A stretch of DNA of 64,000 nt from Clostridia bacterium (GCA_017545865.1 JAFWXO010000008.1:1-64000), one strand, 5' to 3'; shown: positions 7,031 through 15,972, counted from the stretch's first letter. Notes: generated from the letters alone by a model not told the origin. Program-made: numbers and translations.

Positions 7031-8086
7031 TCACCCTATAATCTCGTCAAGTAAAGCGATTGCAACCGCGCTTTCAACACACGGAACACCGCGAACGGCA
7101 ACGCACGCGTCGTGCCTGCCTTCAATTTTAATTTTAACGTTTTTCTTATTTACTAAATCAATAGTGTTTTGTTCTTTGGAAATTGACGGGGTTGGCTTGA
7201 AAGCCACTCTCATCGTGAGATTGAACCCGTTTGAAATTCCGCCGTTAATGCCGCCGTTGTTGTTTGATGAAAGTTTAATAACTTCCCCATCGTAATAAAG
7301 GCTATCGTTAACGAGAGAGCCGTAACTTTTTGCCATATCAAAGCCGTTTCCAAACTCAACGCCTTTAACTGCTGGAATTGAGAAGATAAGCGAAGATAGT
7401 TTACCTTCCAGCCCTTCAAACAAATTATCGCCTATGCCAGAGGGCAAGCCGTAAACGATAACTTCAACCACACCGCCAACGCTATCGCCGTTAAGCCTTG
7501 CCTTTTCAATCTCGGCAAGCATTTCTTCCTTTTTATCAAGCGACGGGAAATCTTTGGTTAAATTTTCAATCTCATTAAAGGTTGGCTCGTTATCACGATA
7601 GGAACGAGCAAAAACACCGCCAACCGATTGAAGATACGCCGAAATTTTAATTCCCCTACTTTCAAGGTATTGTTTGCAAAGCGATCCAAGAACGGCGTAA
7701 ACTGCCGTCAGCCTTGCAGAAAATCTACCACCGCCAGAAAAATCAAGAACGCCGTCTTTTAAGTGCCAAGCGTAATCGGCGTGCGACGGGCGTGGCTTGC
7801 CGTAAAGAGAAGAATAATCTTTGCTTTTAACGTTTTCATTTTTGATAATTACTGAGAAATCTCCGTCTATAAGGCAGTTATCAGCATTTATAAAGATAGG
7901 CTCGTCACTTTCCTTTCTTGGAGTTGAAAAGGCGTTTGAACTTGCTTTTCTTCGGTTTAAAAAGGCGCTTAATTCATCTAAAGAAAAGTTAAATTTAGGA
8001 AAGCCTTTAACCGCCATTTTAATTTCGGGCGAGTGAGATTCGCCGATTATTTCAACGCTTAAATTTTTACCATTAAATTTCGACAT
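7031..8086 (-). CDS. aroC: Chorismate synthase
   Basis: This enzyme removes phosphate from EPSP to give chorismate and needs reduced FMN. The 351-residue protein has the expected start region GESHSPEI, the RRKASSN segment, GRFSARLT near residue 125 and the C-terminal GRHDACVAVRGVPCVE. The length is normal. The start at 8086 lies 14 bases inside the end of aroA, which suggests strong translational coupling. The reduced flavin may come from a flavin reductase such as the fusion at 1341-1949, but that is only a suggestion. Confidence 0.95.
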   Translation of the reverse strand: MSKFNGKNLSVEIIGESHSPEIKMAVKGFPKFNFSLDELSAFLNRRKASSNAFSTPRKESDEPIFINADNCLIDGDFSVIIKNENVKSKDYSSLYGKPRPSHADYAWHLKDGVLDFSGGGRFSARLTAVYAVLGSLCKQYLESRGIKISAYLQSVGGVFARSYRDNEPTFNEIENLTKDFPSLDKKEEMLAEIEKARLNGDSVGGVVEVIVYGLPSGIGDNLFEGLEGKLSSLIFSIPAVKGVEFGNGFDMAKSYGSLVNDSLYYDGEVIKLSSNNNGGINGGISNGFNLTMRVAFKPTPSISKEQNTIDLVNKKNVKIKIEGRHDACVAVRGVPCVESAVAIALLDEIIG

Positions 8087-9317
8087 CTATCTCTCCCCCT
8101 AATTTTTTATAATCGCTAACGAAAGTTGGATATGATTTTTCATAATACTTTGCGTCAATAATTTTGCTACCATTTTCCGCGCCGCTAGCAAGAACTACTG
8201 CGGACATTACCGTTCTATGATCCTTACCGCCGTCAAACTCTCCGCCACGGACTTTTCCACCGTAAACGGTAATCTTTTCCCCGTCGTAAGTTGATTTGAT
8301 ACCAGCGACGGATAAAGTGCTCAATATCGCTTGAATTCTATCGCTCTCTTTAAGTTTTAATCTCTCAACGCCGTAAAGTTTAGTTTCGCCACTTGCATAA
8401 GCGCCTAAAACTGCTATCACTTGGCTTAAATCTGGAACGTTTTCAACGTTTGTTTCAATGCCCTTAAGGTTTGATTTTTTAACGGTGACTTTATCCCCGT
8501 TTTCTATAACGGTTGCGCCGAAAGATTTTAAAATATCTATAATTTTTCTATCGCCTTGAACGGAAGAAAGGTTTAATCCGCTAACTGTAACGTTGCCGTT
8601 GATTGCGCCAAGCGATAAAGGAAACGCCGAGCCCGACCAGTCGCCTTCAACGGTTATATCGTTAGTTTTAGGGTTATACCCACCAACGATTTTATAGCCG
8701 TTTTCCGTTTTAGTTACTTTAACTCCAAAATCGTTTAAAACGGATAAAGTTATATCGATATAAGGCTGTGAAACCGTTTCGCCTTTTATTATAATTTCAC
8801 TCTCGCCGTCAATAACGGAAAGCGCAAGCATAAGCCCCGTGATATATTGAGAACTGATATTGCCTGCAATTTCGTAAACACCGCAACTTAACTTGCCGTC
8901 TACCAAAAGCCCGCTTATTTTAGCGCCGTTTCTGTTTAAAACGTCAACGAGTTCTTTAACGGGGCGCTCAAGGAGTTTTCCCTTGCCCGTAAACTCTGCT
9001 TTAAGCCCTAAAGCGCAGGCAACGGGGAGCAAAAATCTCAGAGTTGAGCCACTTTCAAAACAGTTGATAATCAACTTATCGCTTGATATTTGAGTTTTTT
9101 TAATTTTAACTCCACCGTCTATTTTTTCAACTTGCGCGCCCATCGTTTGAAGGGCGGAAAGCGTGGCAAAAACGTCAACTGAATCGCCTATGTTTCTAAC
9201 GGTTATTTCTTTATTAGATAGAAACGCGCAAATTAAAATTCTATGCGCAAACGATTTTGCAGGCGGAGCGATTATCTCGCCCGAAAAGGTTTTCGGCGTG
9301 ATATTAAATATTTCCAT
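8073..9317 (-). CDS. aroA: 3-phosphoshikimate 1-carboxyvinyltransferase (EPSP synthase)
   Basis: The 414-residue enzyme joins phosphoenolpyruvate and shikimate 3-phosphate, the sixth shikimate step. Family marks include AKSFAHRILI at 18-27 (substrate-binding lysine and arginine), ESGSTLRFLLP at about 86-96, SSQYITGLMLA and the C-terminal LKESDRIQ. The protein is two-domed and cytosolic. The gene lies one base after aroB and overlaps aroC by 14 bases. Confidence 0.96.
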   Translation of the reverse strand: MEIFNITPKTFSGEIIAPPAKSFAHRILICAFLSNKEITVRNIGDSVDVFATLSALQTMGAQVEKIDGGVKIKKTQISSDKLIINCFESGSTLRFLLPVACALGLKAEFTGKGKLLERPVKELVDVLNRNGAKISGLLVDGKLSCGVYEIAGNISSQYITGLMLALSVIDGESEIIIKGETVSQPYIDITLSVLNDFGVKVTKTENGYKIVGGYNPKTNDITVEGDWSGSAFPLSLGAINGNVTVSGLNLSSVQGDRKIIDILKSFGATVIENGDKVTVKKSNLKGIETNVENVPDLSQVIAVLGAYASGETKLYGVERLKLKESDRIQAILSTLSVAGIKSTYDGEKITVYGGKVRGGEFDGGKDHRTVMSAVVLASGAENGSKIIDAKYYEKSYPTFVSDYKKLGGEIDVEI

Positions 9318-9318
9318 A

Positions 9319-10338
9319 TTACAAACACTCCGCTAAACTATCAATTTTAATCTTTTTGATAACACCCTTTCCAAAACCACTCGTAAGAACGAAGTTGACG
9401 GTATCTCCGTCGGCTTTTTTATCCGATTTCACAACGCTTAAAATTTGCTCGGCGGTAAAATCTTTATCAAAACTTACGCCCGAACTTTCAATAAACTTTA
9501 AACCCAAGTTTTTATCTTGCTTAGAAAGATTTCCAAGTTTAGTTGATATTTCTAATGCGTACGCCATACCCTTTAACACGCACTCGCCGTGAGAAAGTTT
9601 ATAATCGTAAAGTTTTTCTAACGCGTGGCCTATGGTATGCCCGAAGTTAAGGAGCATTCTTTCCCCACTTTCCCTCTCGTCACGCTCGACGATATCACGC
9701 TTGATTTGTAATGATTTTACTATTAAATCTTCATAGCAAACGTTAACTAAATCGCTTGGCGCAATTCTACCGTCGATAAAAGCGTATTTCATAATTTCAC
9801 CAAGACCGCTCGTTATTTCACGTTTAGGAAGGGTTTTTAAACAGTCTGTATTAACGTAAACGGCATCGGGCTGAAAGAAAGTTCCAAGCAAGTTCTTGCC
9901 AGCGTCAAGGTCTATACCCGTTTTTCCGCCAACGGAACTATCTACCATTGAAAGAAGTGTCGTTGGAATTGCAATATAAGACACTCCGCGCATATACGTT
10001 GACGCAACGAAAGCGGACATATCACCAACCACTCCACCGCCAAGCCCGATTACCGTTGACTTTCTTGATAATCCCGCCTTAGCGAGATCGTTAACTAATT
10101 TTATATAGTTCTCGGCGTTTTTATTTTCTTCACCATGCGGCAACACGAATTTATAAACGGTTTTACCACTTAATAAACTTTCAACCGCATTAAAATATAA
10201 AGAGTCAACGGTATCGTCGGTAATAACGGCAACCTTATCACCCTTTATAAGCGGAAGAATTTGAGTTTTGAAAGATTCAAAACCACTATCAACCGTTATT
10301 TGATAATTTTTTGATGCTTTTACGTTTATAATTTTCAT
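9319..10338 (-). CDS. aroB: 3-dehydroquinate synthase
   Basis: The 339-residue NAD- and metal-dependent enzyme cyclises DAHP to 3-dehydroquinate. It shows the NAD loop GLGGGVVGDMSAFVASTYMR near residues 98-117, DSSVGGKTG at about 132-140, the metal ligand segment SGLGEIMKY, and LNFGHTIGHALE with the metal-binding histidines. The start codon overlaps the tyrA stop by four bases. It is slightly shorter than enterobacterial enzymes but complete. Confidence 0.96.
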   Translation of the reverse strand: MKIINVKASKNYQITVDSGFESFKTQILPLIKGDKVAVITDDTVDSLYFNAVESLLSGKTVYKFVLPHGEENKNAENYIKLVNDLAKAGLSRKSTVIGLGGGVVGDMSAFVASTYMRGVSYIAIPTTLLSMVDSSVGGKTGIDLDAGKNLLGTFFQPDAVYVNTDCLKTLPKREITSGLGEIMKYAFIDGRIAPSDLVNVCYEDLIVKSLQIKRDIVERDERESGERMLLNFGHTIGHALEKLYDYKLSHGECVLKGMAYALEISTKLGNLSKQDKNLGLKFIESSGVSFDKDFTAEQILSVVKSDKKADGDTVNFVLTSGFGKGVIKKIKIDSLAECL

Positions 10339-11177
10339 TTTTTCCTACTGTCAATTAAAAGTTTTCTATCGTTGCCTTCGCTAAGAAGTTGTTTAAGTTC
10401 CGCCTTATTGCCTTTTTTTAAGGCTTCACTGTACTTAATGAGATTGCCGATAAGTTCATCTAGTTCTTTTGACAAGTTATCCTTATTCATAGTCATAAGT
10501 TCCGCCCACATTTCAGGGTTGAGCCTTGCAACTCTCGTTAAATCTTTGTAACTACCAGCCGAGTAGCCGAAGTGTTCGCTTGCAATTTCATTTTTGATAA
10601 AGGCGTTTGAAACGATGTGGCACAGTTGCGAGGTAAACGCTATCGCTCTATCGTGATACTCGGGCGTAGTTATAACCACTTCGCCGAAACCCAAGGATAA
10701 ATAAAAGTTTTTAACTTCTTCTAAAACGAATATATCGGCGTTTACGTTAGTAAGTATCATTGACGCCTTTTCAAATAACGTTGAAACCGACCTATCTATT
10801 CCCGAAAACTCTCTACCTGCCATCGGGTGACCGCCGATAAATACTAAGTTTGGATATTTTTTAGCAAGTTCTCTCATATCCGCCATAGTTTGGCGTTTAA
10901 TTCCGCAAAAGTCGGTTATAATCGTCCCGTCTTTTAGAACGGGTAAAAATCTTTCGACGGAAGATAAGAAACCGCTAGGGTACAACGATACGATAAGCAT
11001 ATCCAAATCTTTTGCCGTGTCAACGGTAAGTTCGCCGTTGATTGCGCCGAGCATATCGGCTTTAAGCATGGTCGTTTCGTCAATATCGTAGCCGAACACT
11101 TCGTATCCGCCTAATTTTTTTAAGGTTTTAGCAAGGCTTCCGCCCATAAGCCCTAAACCTATAATGCCTATTTTCAT
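10335..11177 (-). CDS. tyrA: Prephenate dehydrogenase
   Basis: A 280-residue NAD(P)-dependent enzyme that makes 4-hydroxyphenylpyruvate for tyrosine. The N-terminal Rossmann fold has GIIGLGLMGGSLA. GGHPMAGREFSGI at about 129-141 carries the catalytic histidine. The helical C-terminal domain is present, but there is no ACT domain, so feedback by tyrosine through an ACT domain is not expected. It overlaps aroB at its end and the DAHP synthase stop at its start (ATGA). Confidence 0.94.
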   Translation of the reverse strand: MKIGIIGLGLMGGSLAKTLKKLGGYEVFGYDIDETTMLKADMLGAINGELTVDTAKDLDMLIVSLYPSGFLSSVERFLPVLKDGTIITDFCGIKRQTMADMRELAKKYPNLVFIGGHPMAGREFSGIDRSVSTLFEKASMILTNVNADIFVLEEVKNFYLSLGFGEVVITTPEYHDRAIAFTSQLCHIVSNAFIKNEIASEHFGYSAGSYKDLTRVARLNPEMWAELMTMNKDNLSKELDELIGNLIKYSEALKKGNKAELKQLLSEGNDRKLLIDSRKK

Positions 11178-12190
11178 AAATCTCTATGCTTGTTAACGAT
11201 AGGAAGCATAACGTCAATACTCTTAACGATATCGTCAAACGCTTCGGGAACGATTGATTGAGCCCCGTCACAAAGAGCGTTTTTAGGATCGTTGTGAACT
11301 TCTATCATAAGACCGTGCGCGCCTGCGCCAACGCTTGCAAGCGACAAGGGTTTAACGAGCCTTGAAAGCCCCGATGCGTGCGACGGATCTACAACGACAG
11401 GAAGGTGAGTTAACTCTTTCAAAAGGGGGATAGCGGATAAATCGAGCGTATTTCTCGTGTACGGTTCGAAAGTTCTTATACCGCGTTCGCAAAGTATAAT
11501 ATCCTTTCCGCCTTCGCTCATAATATATTCAGCGCTCATAAGCCACTCTTCAATGGTGTTTGCAAGTCCACGCTTTAATAAAACGGGTTTTTTGGTTTTA
11601 CCAACTTCTTTTAGAAGTTCAAAGTTTTGCATATCGCGAGCGCCGATTTGAATAATATCAACGTCTTTAAAAAGGTCGATATGGCTTGCGCTCATAATTT
11701 CAGTTACGATAGGCATGCCCGTTTCTTGTTTTGCTTTAAGCAAAAGATCAAGCCCCGCTTCTCTTAAACCTTGGAAGGCGTAAGGCGAAGTTCTCGGCTT
11801 ATACGCGCCACCACGAAGAACGGTTGCGCCCGCCTTTTTAACTGCAAAGGCAACTTCAACTATTTGTTTTTCAGACTCAATAGAGCAAGGGCCTGCAATT
11901 ATTTGGAAATTATCGCCACCAAACTTATGCCCTCCTATATCAACGATAGTATCTTCAGGGTGGAATTTTCTATTAGCGCACTTGAACGGCTCTTGAATAC
12001 GTTTAACGTTTTCAACGATATCAAGCGAACGAACGAGATCAATATCAATTTTACTCGTATCGCCAACCAAACCAAGCACAGTTGAGTGATGGCCGTTACT
12101 GATATCCACTTCTAATCCTTGACCTTTAATCCATTTTATAAGGTTGTTAAGTTGTTTTTCTTCACGCTGTTGTTTTACAATGATAATCAT
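11174..12190 (-). CDS. aroF: 3-deoxy-7-phosphoheptulonate (DAHP) synthase
   Basis: The first shikimate enzyme, joining PEP and erythrose 4-phosphate. It has an N-terminal ferredoxin-like regulatory domain (about 1-75) and a catalytic barrel (IAGPCSIES, RGGAYKPRTSPYAFQG, VDPSHASG), as in the AroA type I-beta enzymes. The N-terminal domain usually confers feedback inhibition by Phe or Tyr. I chose the ATG at 12190 (MIIIVKQQ), preceded by AGGTGA, rather than an in-frame start at 12268, because the region between is the attenuator hairpin. This gives 338 residues. It is the first structural gene of the operon. Confidence 0.94.
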   Translation of the reverse strand: MIIIVKQQREEKQLNNLIKWIKGQGLEVDISNGHHSTVLGLVGDTSKIDIDLVRSLDIVENVKRIQEPFKCANRKFHPEDTIVDIGGHKFGGDNFQIIAGPCSIESEKQIVEVAFAVKKAGATVLRGGAYKPRTSPYAFQGLREAGLDLLLKAKQETGMPIVTEIMSASHIDLFKDVDIIQIGARDMQNFELLKEVGKTKKPVLLKRGLANTIEEWLMSAEYIMSEGGKDIILCERGIRTFEPYTRNTLDLSAIPLLKELTHLPVVVDPSHASGLSRLVKPLSLASVGAGAHGLMIEVHNDPKNALCDGAQSIVPEAFDDIVKSIDVMLPIVNKHRDL

Positions 12191-12200
12191 AATGTCACCT

Positions 12201-12278
12201 AATAAAAAATGACCGAACGCATAAGCTCGGTCATTTAAAAATACTAAATTAGCTTTTAGAGTACGCAAAAATAACCGA
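12201..12278 (-). promoter_or_regulatory. Transcription attenuator of the aromatic operon
   Basis: A terminator hairpin (12227-12236 with 12207-12216, followed by TTTTTTATT) lies between leader peptide and first gene. The segment 12278-12269 (TCGGTTATTT), directly after the leader stop codon, can pair with the 5' arm of the terminator (AAATGACCGA appears on both arms as complement) as a 10-bp antiterminator with one G-U pair. A ribosome stalled on Phe/Tyr codons leaves that segment free; a ribosome at the stop codon covers it. This is the classical attenuation layout. Confidence 0.85.
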
Positions 12279-12280
12279 TA

Positions 12281-12340
12281 TTAAAAATCTGGTTTGAAAA
12301 AGTAATATGCAAAATAAAAGCTAAACACGTTCTTTTTCAT
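12281..12340 (-). CDS. Phe/Tyr-rich leader peptide of the aromatic operon
   Basis: A 19-residue frame, MKKNVFSFYFAYYFFKPDF, has nine aromatic residues in its core (six Phe and three Tyr) and an AAAAAGGAACG ribosome site. It lies between a strong promoter and a terminator-antiterminator pair ahead of DAHP synthase. Composition and position match leader peptides such as that of enterobacterial pheA. It most likely senses charged tRNA-Phe and tRNA-Tyr rather than having a function as a protein. It contains no tryptophan, in keeping with an operon that makes only Phe and Tyr beyond chorismate. Confidence 0.88.
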   Translation of the reverse strand: MKKNVFSFYFAYYFFKPDF

Positions 12341-12373
12341 CAAAATTGCGTTCCTTTTTAAAACTATACTAAA

Positions 12374-12402
12374 AATATACGCCTATTTTTTTTAATTGTC
12401 AA
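12374..12402 (-). promoter_or_regulatory. Promoter of the aromatic operon
   Basis: TTGACA (12402-12397), a 17-base spacer and TATATT (12379-12374). The predicted start near 12367 lies about 27 bases before the leader peptide ATG. Confidence 0.88.
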
Positions 12403-12431
12403 GGCGTTTTTAGTAATTTTTTAATATTTTA

Positions 12432-12460
12432 TTGTATAATTTTTCGGCTTGTGATATAAT
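12432..12460 (+). promoter_or_regulatory. Promoter of the aminotransferase, predicted leaderless
   Basis: TTGTAT (12432-12437), 17 bases and TATAAT (12455-12460) with an upstream TG (extended -10). The ATG is 9 bases after the -10, so the 5' leader would be at most a few bases. Confidence 0.75.
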
Positions 12461-12469
12461 AACTTCATT

Positions 12470-13651
12470 ATGATAAATGAAAAAATGTATGCGCTCGGTT
12501 CTACGCGCTCTAAAATAAGAGAACTCTTTGAATACGGCAAACAATTATCTAAAAAAATAGGCGCTGAAAACGTTTTTGACTACACGCTCGGTAACCCAAG
12601 CGTACCTTGCCCTGAAACGGTTACTGACGTTATCGTTGAAGAAGTTAAAAACCCCTCTATCCACGGTTACACTTCTGCGCAAGGCACGGTTGAAGTTAGA
12701 AAAGCAATTAGCGATTATAATTTTGATCGTTACGGGTTTAGGCTTAACCCTGACCTTACTTATATGACCTGTGGCGCTGCTGCGGGGCTTGCAATCACGC
12801 TTAGGGCTTTAATTTCAGCTCCAACGGATAAAGTTTTAACCTTTGCGCCTTTCTTCCCTGAATACAAGGTTTTTGCCGAAAACGCGGGTGGTAGTTTAAT
12901 CTTTGCCGGTAGTGACAAAAGCTTTGAAATTGATTTTAATAGCCTTGAACAAACTATCACGAGTGAAGTTCAAGCGGTTATTATAAACAGCCCAAATAAC
13001 CCCTCTGGAACGGTTTACAGCGAAGAAACGGTTATCCGCCTTGCAACCTTTTTAAAAGAAAAAGAAAAGGAATATAACCACGCTATCTATCTTATTACCG
13101 ACGAGCCTTATAGGGAAATATTGTTTGACAACGCTATTTGCCCGTTTATTCCTAAGTATTACGACAACACGGTTGTTTGTTATTCTTATAGTAAAGCGTT
13201 ATCTCTCCCCGGCGAAAGAATAGGTTACGTTTCCGTTTCGCCAAACGCTGAAAACGCTCAAAAACTCTATCTTGCAATCGCAGGCGCAGGCAGAAGTTTA
13301 GGTTACGTTTGCGCTCCCGCCCTTTTCCAAAAGGTTGTTGAAAGATGCGTTGATAAAACGAGCGACTCTTCTATATATAAAGACAATCGAGATTTACTCG
13401 TTTCAACTCTTAAAAACCTTGGCTTTACTTGCGCTAACCCTAAAGGCGCGTTCTACGTTTTTATGAAATCGCCTATCGATAGCGCCGAAGAGTTTTCTGA
13501 CGTTGCTAAAACGTTCGGTTTACTCGTTGTTCCGTCTGATTCGTTTGGAGTTAAAGGTTACGTTCGCTTGGCAACTTGCGTTAGCCCCGACCTTATTAAA
13601 CGCTCTATCCCAGCGCTTACTAAACTTGCAAAACATTTTAACTTAATCTAA
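12470..13651 (+). CDS. Class I/II PLP-dependent aminotransferase (probably aspartate/aromatic)
   Basis: A 393-residue fold-type I aminotransferase. NSPNNPSGTVY binds PLP at about 166-176, TDEPYREI carries the aspartate that contacts the pyridine nitrogen, and SYSKALSLPGERIGY holds the Schiff-base lysine. It stands divergently beside the aromatic operon, so a role in the last transamination to Phe and Tyr is likely, though aspartate aminotransferase activity is equally compatible. There is no ribosome site; the promoter lies directly against the ATG. A strong terminator follows. Confidence 0.9.
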   Translation: MINEKMYALGSTRSKIRELFEYGKQLSKKIGAENVFDYTLGNPSVPCPETVTDVIVEEVKNPSIHGYTSAQGTVEVRKAISDYNFDRYGFRLNPDLTYMTCGAAAGLAITLRALISAPTDKVLTFAPFFPEYKVFAENAGGSLIFAGSDKSFEIDFNSLEQTITSEVQAVIINSPNNPSGTVYSEETVIRLATFLKEKEKEYNHAIYLITDEPYREILFDNAICPFIPKYYDNTVVCYSYSKALSLPGERIGYVSVSPNAENAQKLYLAIAGAGRSLGYVCAPALFQKVVERCVDKTSDSSIYKDNRDLLVSTLKNLGFTCANPKGAFYVFMKSPIDSAEEFSDVAKTFGLLVVPSDSFGVKGYVRLATCVSPDLIKRSIPALTKLAKHFNLI

Positions 13652-13655
13652 AACG

Positions 13656-13685
13656 AAAACCCTACGAAAACTCGTAGGGTTTTTT
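13656..13685 (+). terminator. Terminator of the aminotransferase gene
   Basis: A 12-bp stem (13656-13667 with 13672-13683), four-base loop, ends in six T. Confidence 0.93.
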
Positions 13686-13700
13686 AATGCAATATTAGTT

Positions 13701-13843
13701 TTATTTGCCTATTACAACCTATTTAAGCCGTTAGTTTGGGTATTAGGCGAGGCTCACGAAGACTATAGGCTGAGATAGACCTTGCTGGTCATCGAAGTCT
13801 ATAGGCTAAGTAGAAACGATGCATAATGCCCGAAATAACGGGT
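13701..13843 (-). repeat. Structured 3'-end repeat, copy A (after capA)
   Basis: This element lies against the stop codon of the CapA-like gene. Its left end (13701-13734) matches 51705-51738 closely. Its middle aligns without gaps to 32569-32628: outer arms around 13760-13767 and 13798-13805, and an inner hairpin GACC-TTGCT-GGTC. Two base pairs of the outer stem differ from copy C by compensatory double changes. The right end reaches the TAA of the gene. Confidence 0.8.
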
Positions 13844-14937
13844 TAAATCTCGTTGTCGAGATTCCAACTGCGATACAAATGCTTAATAACGTCGTAATGC
13901 GCTTCGCAGTCAAGGAAGTGAGCGTAAACTTGCTCGCCTTGTTCGGGGTTTTTAAAGTCGATAGCGTAATCGGGGCTAAGCATATAACGATACATACCTT
14001 CCATTTCTTTACAGAAGTTATCCCAACCTTTAACCCACTCGCCGTTTTTGAGTTCTTCGTTGCGAGCGTAGAAAGCGGACATAATTTCTTTTTCTTTATC
14101 GCCCGTTGCTAAGTCCATACCAACTGCCGTTTGATAAATGGGGTGAAAATTAACTTTAACGTCATCTCCGTTCAATTCAACGCCTACCATTAAACTCGTT
14201 TTCCAACTTTCACGCTTGGTATCAACAACGAAGTTTAAGTTGCCTTGACCGTAAACGATATGACCGCCTTCATATTCTTCATAACAGCCAACACAATGGC
14301 TGTGTTGAGTAAGAACTACCGATGCGCCCGATAAAACCATTTCGCGCATGTGTTCTAAAAGCCTTGGCGAAGGATAACCTGAGTGTTCTTTACCGCCGTG
14401 GTAAACGACGATAACGTGGTCGGCGTTTTCTTTTGCCTTTTTAATTTCACGCATGGTTTTGAAAGGCTCGTAAGGATTAGTTCCCATTCTGTTTGGAAGA
14501 GCATAAGAATACTCGTGTTCGCAAACGTTAACGATAGCAACTTTAACGCCCTTTTCTTCGATATAGTAAACCTTTCTACAATCAACGTCATTTTCGCCAA
14601 CGCCAGTATAAGGTAAACCTGCTTTATCAAGGCTTTCCATCGTTTCTACAAAGCCTTTTTTACCATAGTCGAAAACGTGGTTATTTGCAAGCATAACGTC
14701 GGTAACGCCAAAATCTTTTAAAGATTCGGCGCAACGGGGGTCTGCTTTTATTGCAGGGCCGAATTTTTTAATAGCCCCGTCGTGAGTGGTTAAAGCGCAC
14801 TCTAAGTTAACGATAAAACGATCGTAATCTTTAACAACGCTTTGAATATCGCCCCAAACGGTTTTATGGTCTTTTTCAACGAACGCTTTTTCAGTGATAG
14901 GGGTTGGAACTAAGTCCGCGCCAAATAAAAGTTTCAT
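13843..14937 (-). CDS. CapA-like metallophosphoesterase-fold protein
   Basis: The 364-residue protein has the pattern of the PGA-cap/CapA family: GADLVP at the start, NLECALT at about 44-50, ANNHVFDYG at about 83-91, VVYHGGKEHSGYPS and TQHSHCVGCYE. Family members act on poly-gamma-glutamate or other substrates. There is no signal peptide or membrane anchor, so this is a cytoplasmic member and probably not a capsule protein. It is the third gene after two esterases, three bases downstream, with GGGAGG in the end of the previous gene. The last codon ATT and the TAA belong to the adjoining repeat. Confidence 0.82.
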   Translation of the reverse strand: MKLLFGADLVPTPITEKAFVEKDHKTVWGDIQSVVKDYDRFIVNLECALTTHDGAIKKFGPAIKADPRCAESLKDFGVTDVMLANNHVFDYGKKGFVETMESLDKAGLPYTGVGENDVDCRKVYYIEEKGVKVAIVNVCEHEYSYALPNRMGTNPYEPFKTMREIKKAKENADHVIVVYHGGKEHSGYPSPRLLEHMREMVLSGASVVLTQHSHCVGCYEEYEGGHIVYGQGNLNFVVDTKRESWKTSLMVGVELNGDDVKVNFHPIYQTAVGMDLATGDKEKEIMSAFYARNEELKNGEWVKGWDNFCKEMEGMYRYMLSPDYAIDFKNPEQGEQVYAHFLDCEAHYDVIKHLYRSWNLDNEI

Positions 14938-14940
14938 AAA

Positions 14941-15972
14941 TTAAACCTCCCAGCCGAGTTTTTCGGCTTCTTCTTTAATAGTTTTCCAAGCGTAAACTTT
15001 ATCCCAGTGATGCGGTTGGTCGGTGTGAATTAAACGGCATTTTCCTTCTGCACCTGCTTTTTTATAAATCTTTTCAACCGTTGCAAACGATTTTTCAACA
15101 CCTTTTAAGGGGAATAACGGATCTCTATCGCCCGCAACGATTGCCAAAGGTCTTGGAGCGATAAGGCAAGATAAATCTTCCATTTCAAAATATCTAAGCG
15201 CGTTTGGAATAATATTGCAAGCGCAGTGATACATTGCCATAATCGAAGTTTCATACGAACAGAACGAACAACTCGGAACTGAAAACTTAATTCTATCGTC
15301 GTAAAGAGCGGCGTAGTAACTCATAGTTCCACCGCCCGATTCGCCCGTAATACAAATCTTGTCAACGTCCACGATATCTCTAAACGTTGAGAGCGCGTCA
15401 ATCGCCTTTGAAACGTCCCACATTCTTTCGGCGATAAGCGTTCTACCAAGTTCGATTGCGGAAAAGGCTTGGAAAGCGCACATACGATAATTGCACGGAT
15501 CGTGAACTTTGGTTACCCTTTCACCCATAGCACGTTGCTCGATAGTGAGCGCGCAAAAACCATTTTCAACCGCTTGAACGGCAAAATCTAAATCGTGATA
15601 CCTTTTATCCCTTTCAAACTTAATAACTCCAAGCGAAACGTGAGCGCCCGTGGTGTGACCTTGCAAAGTGATTGCAACGGGGCGTTTCTTTTCCCCCTTT
15701 GGAACGAGCAAGTAACACGGAACAAACGAGCCTACTTCACTTTCAAAAACGAAGCGGATACGCTTATAGGTATCAAACTCTATTTCTTCTTCAACGGTAA
15801 CGTTTATAGGGCAAGCGTTATTTTCAACGCTTTTCATACCGATAAGTTCATAGAACTTATCTTTTATAGAATTTTTCCAAGTATTATAATTCTCACTCTC
15901 GTCAAATGAAAGTTGTTTCTTTTGATTTTTGAGCAAAGTTTTATAACATAAATCGCCGTTAATTTCTATCAT
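14941..15972 (-). CDS. Acetyl xylan esterase-like alpha/beta hydrolase, copy 2
   Basis: A cytosolic alpha/beta hydrolase of 343 residues. The nucleophile elbow is ITGESGGGTMSYYAA and the catalytic histidine is probably in HTDQPHHWDK near the C-terminus. LAIVAGDRDPLFP supplies the acid. The start at 15972 (MIEINGDLCYK) matches the start of its paralogue and overlaps that gene's TGA by four bases, so I prefer it to a start three codons upstream. The best family match is the Abhydrolase_7/acetyl xylan esterase group; the real ester substrate is unknown. It is a tandem duplicate of the next gene upstream. Confidence 0.85.
   Translation of the reverse strand: MIEINGDLCYKTLLKNQKKQLSFDESENYNTWKNSIKDKFYELIGMKSVENNACPINVTVEEEIEFDTYKRIRFVFESEVGSFVPCYLLVPKGEKKRPVAITLQGHTTGAHVSLGVIKFERDKRYHDLDFAVQAVENGFCALTIEQRAMGERVTKVHDPCNYRMCAFQAFSAIELGRTLIAERMWDVSKAIDALSTFRDIVDVDKICITGESGGGTMSYYAALYDDRIKFSVPSCSFCSYETSIMAMYHCACNIIPNALRYFEMEDLSCLIAPRPLAIVAGDRDPLFPLKGVEKSFATVEKIYKKAGAEGKCRLIHTDQPHHWDKVYAWKTIKEEAEKLGWEV

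Noticed and set aside
12191..12268. N-terminal extension of DAHP synthase (in-frame start at 12268)
   Set aside because: The extra 26 codons coincide with the attenuator hairpin. The ATG at 12190 has a good ribosome site and gives the family start.
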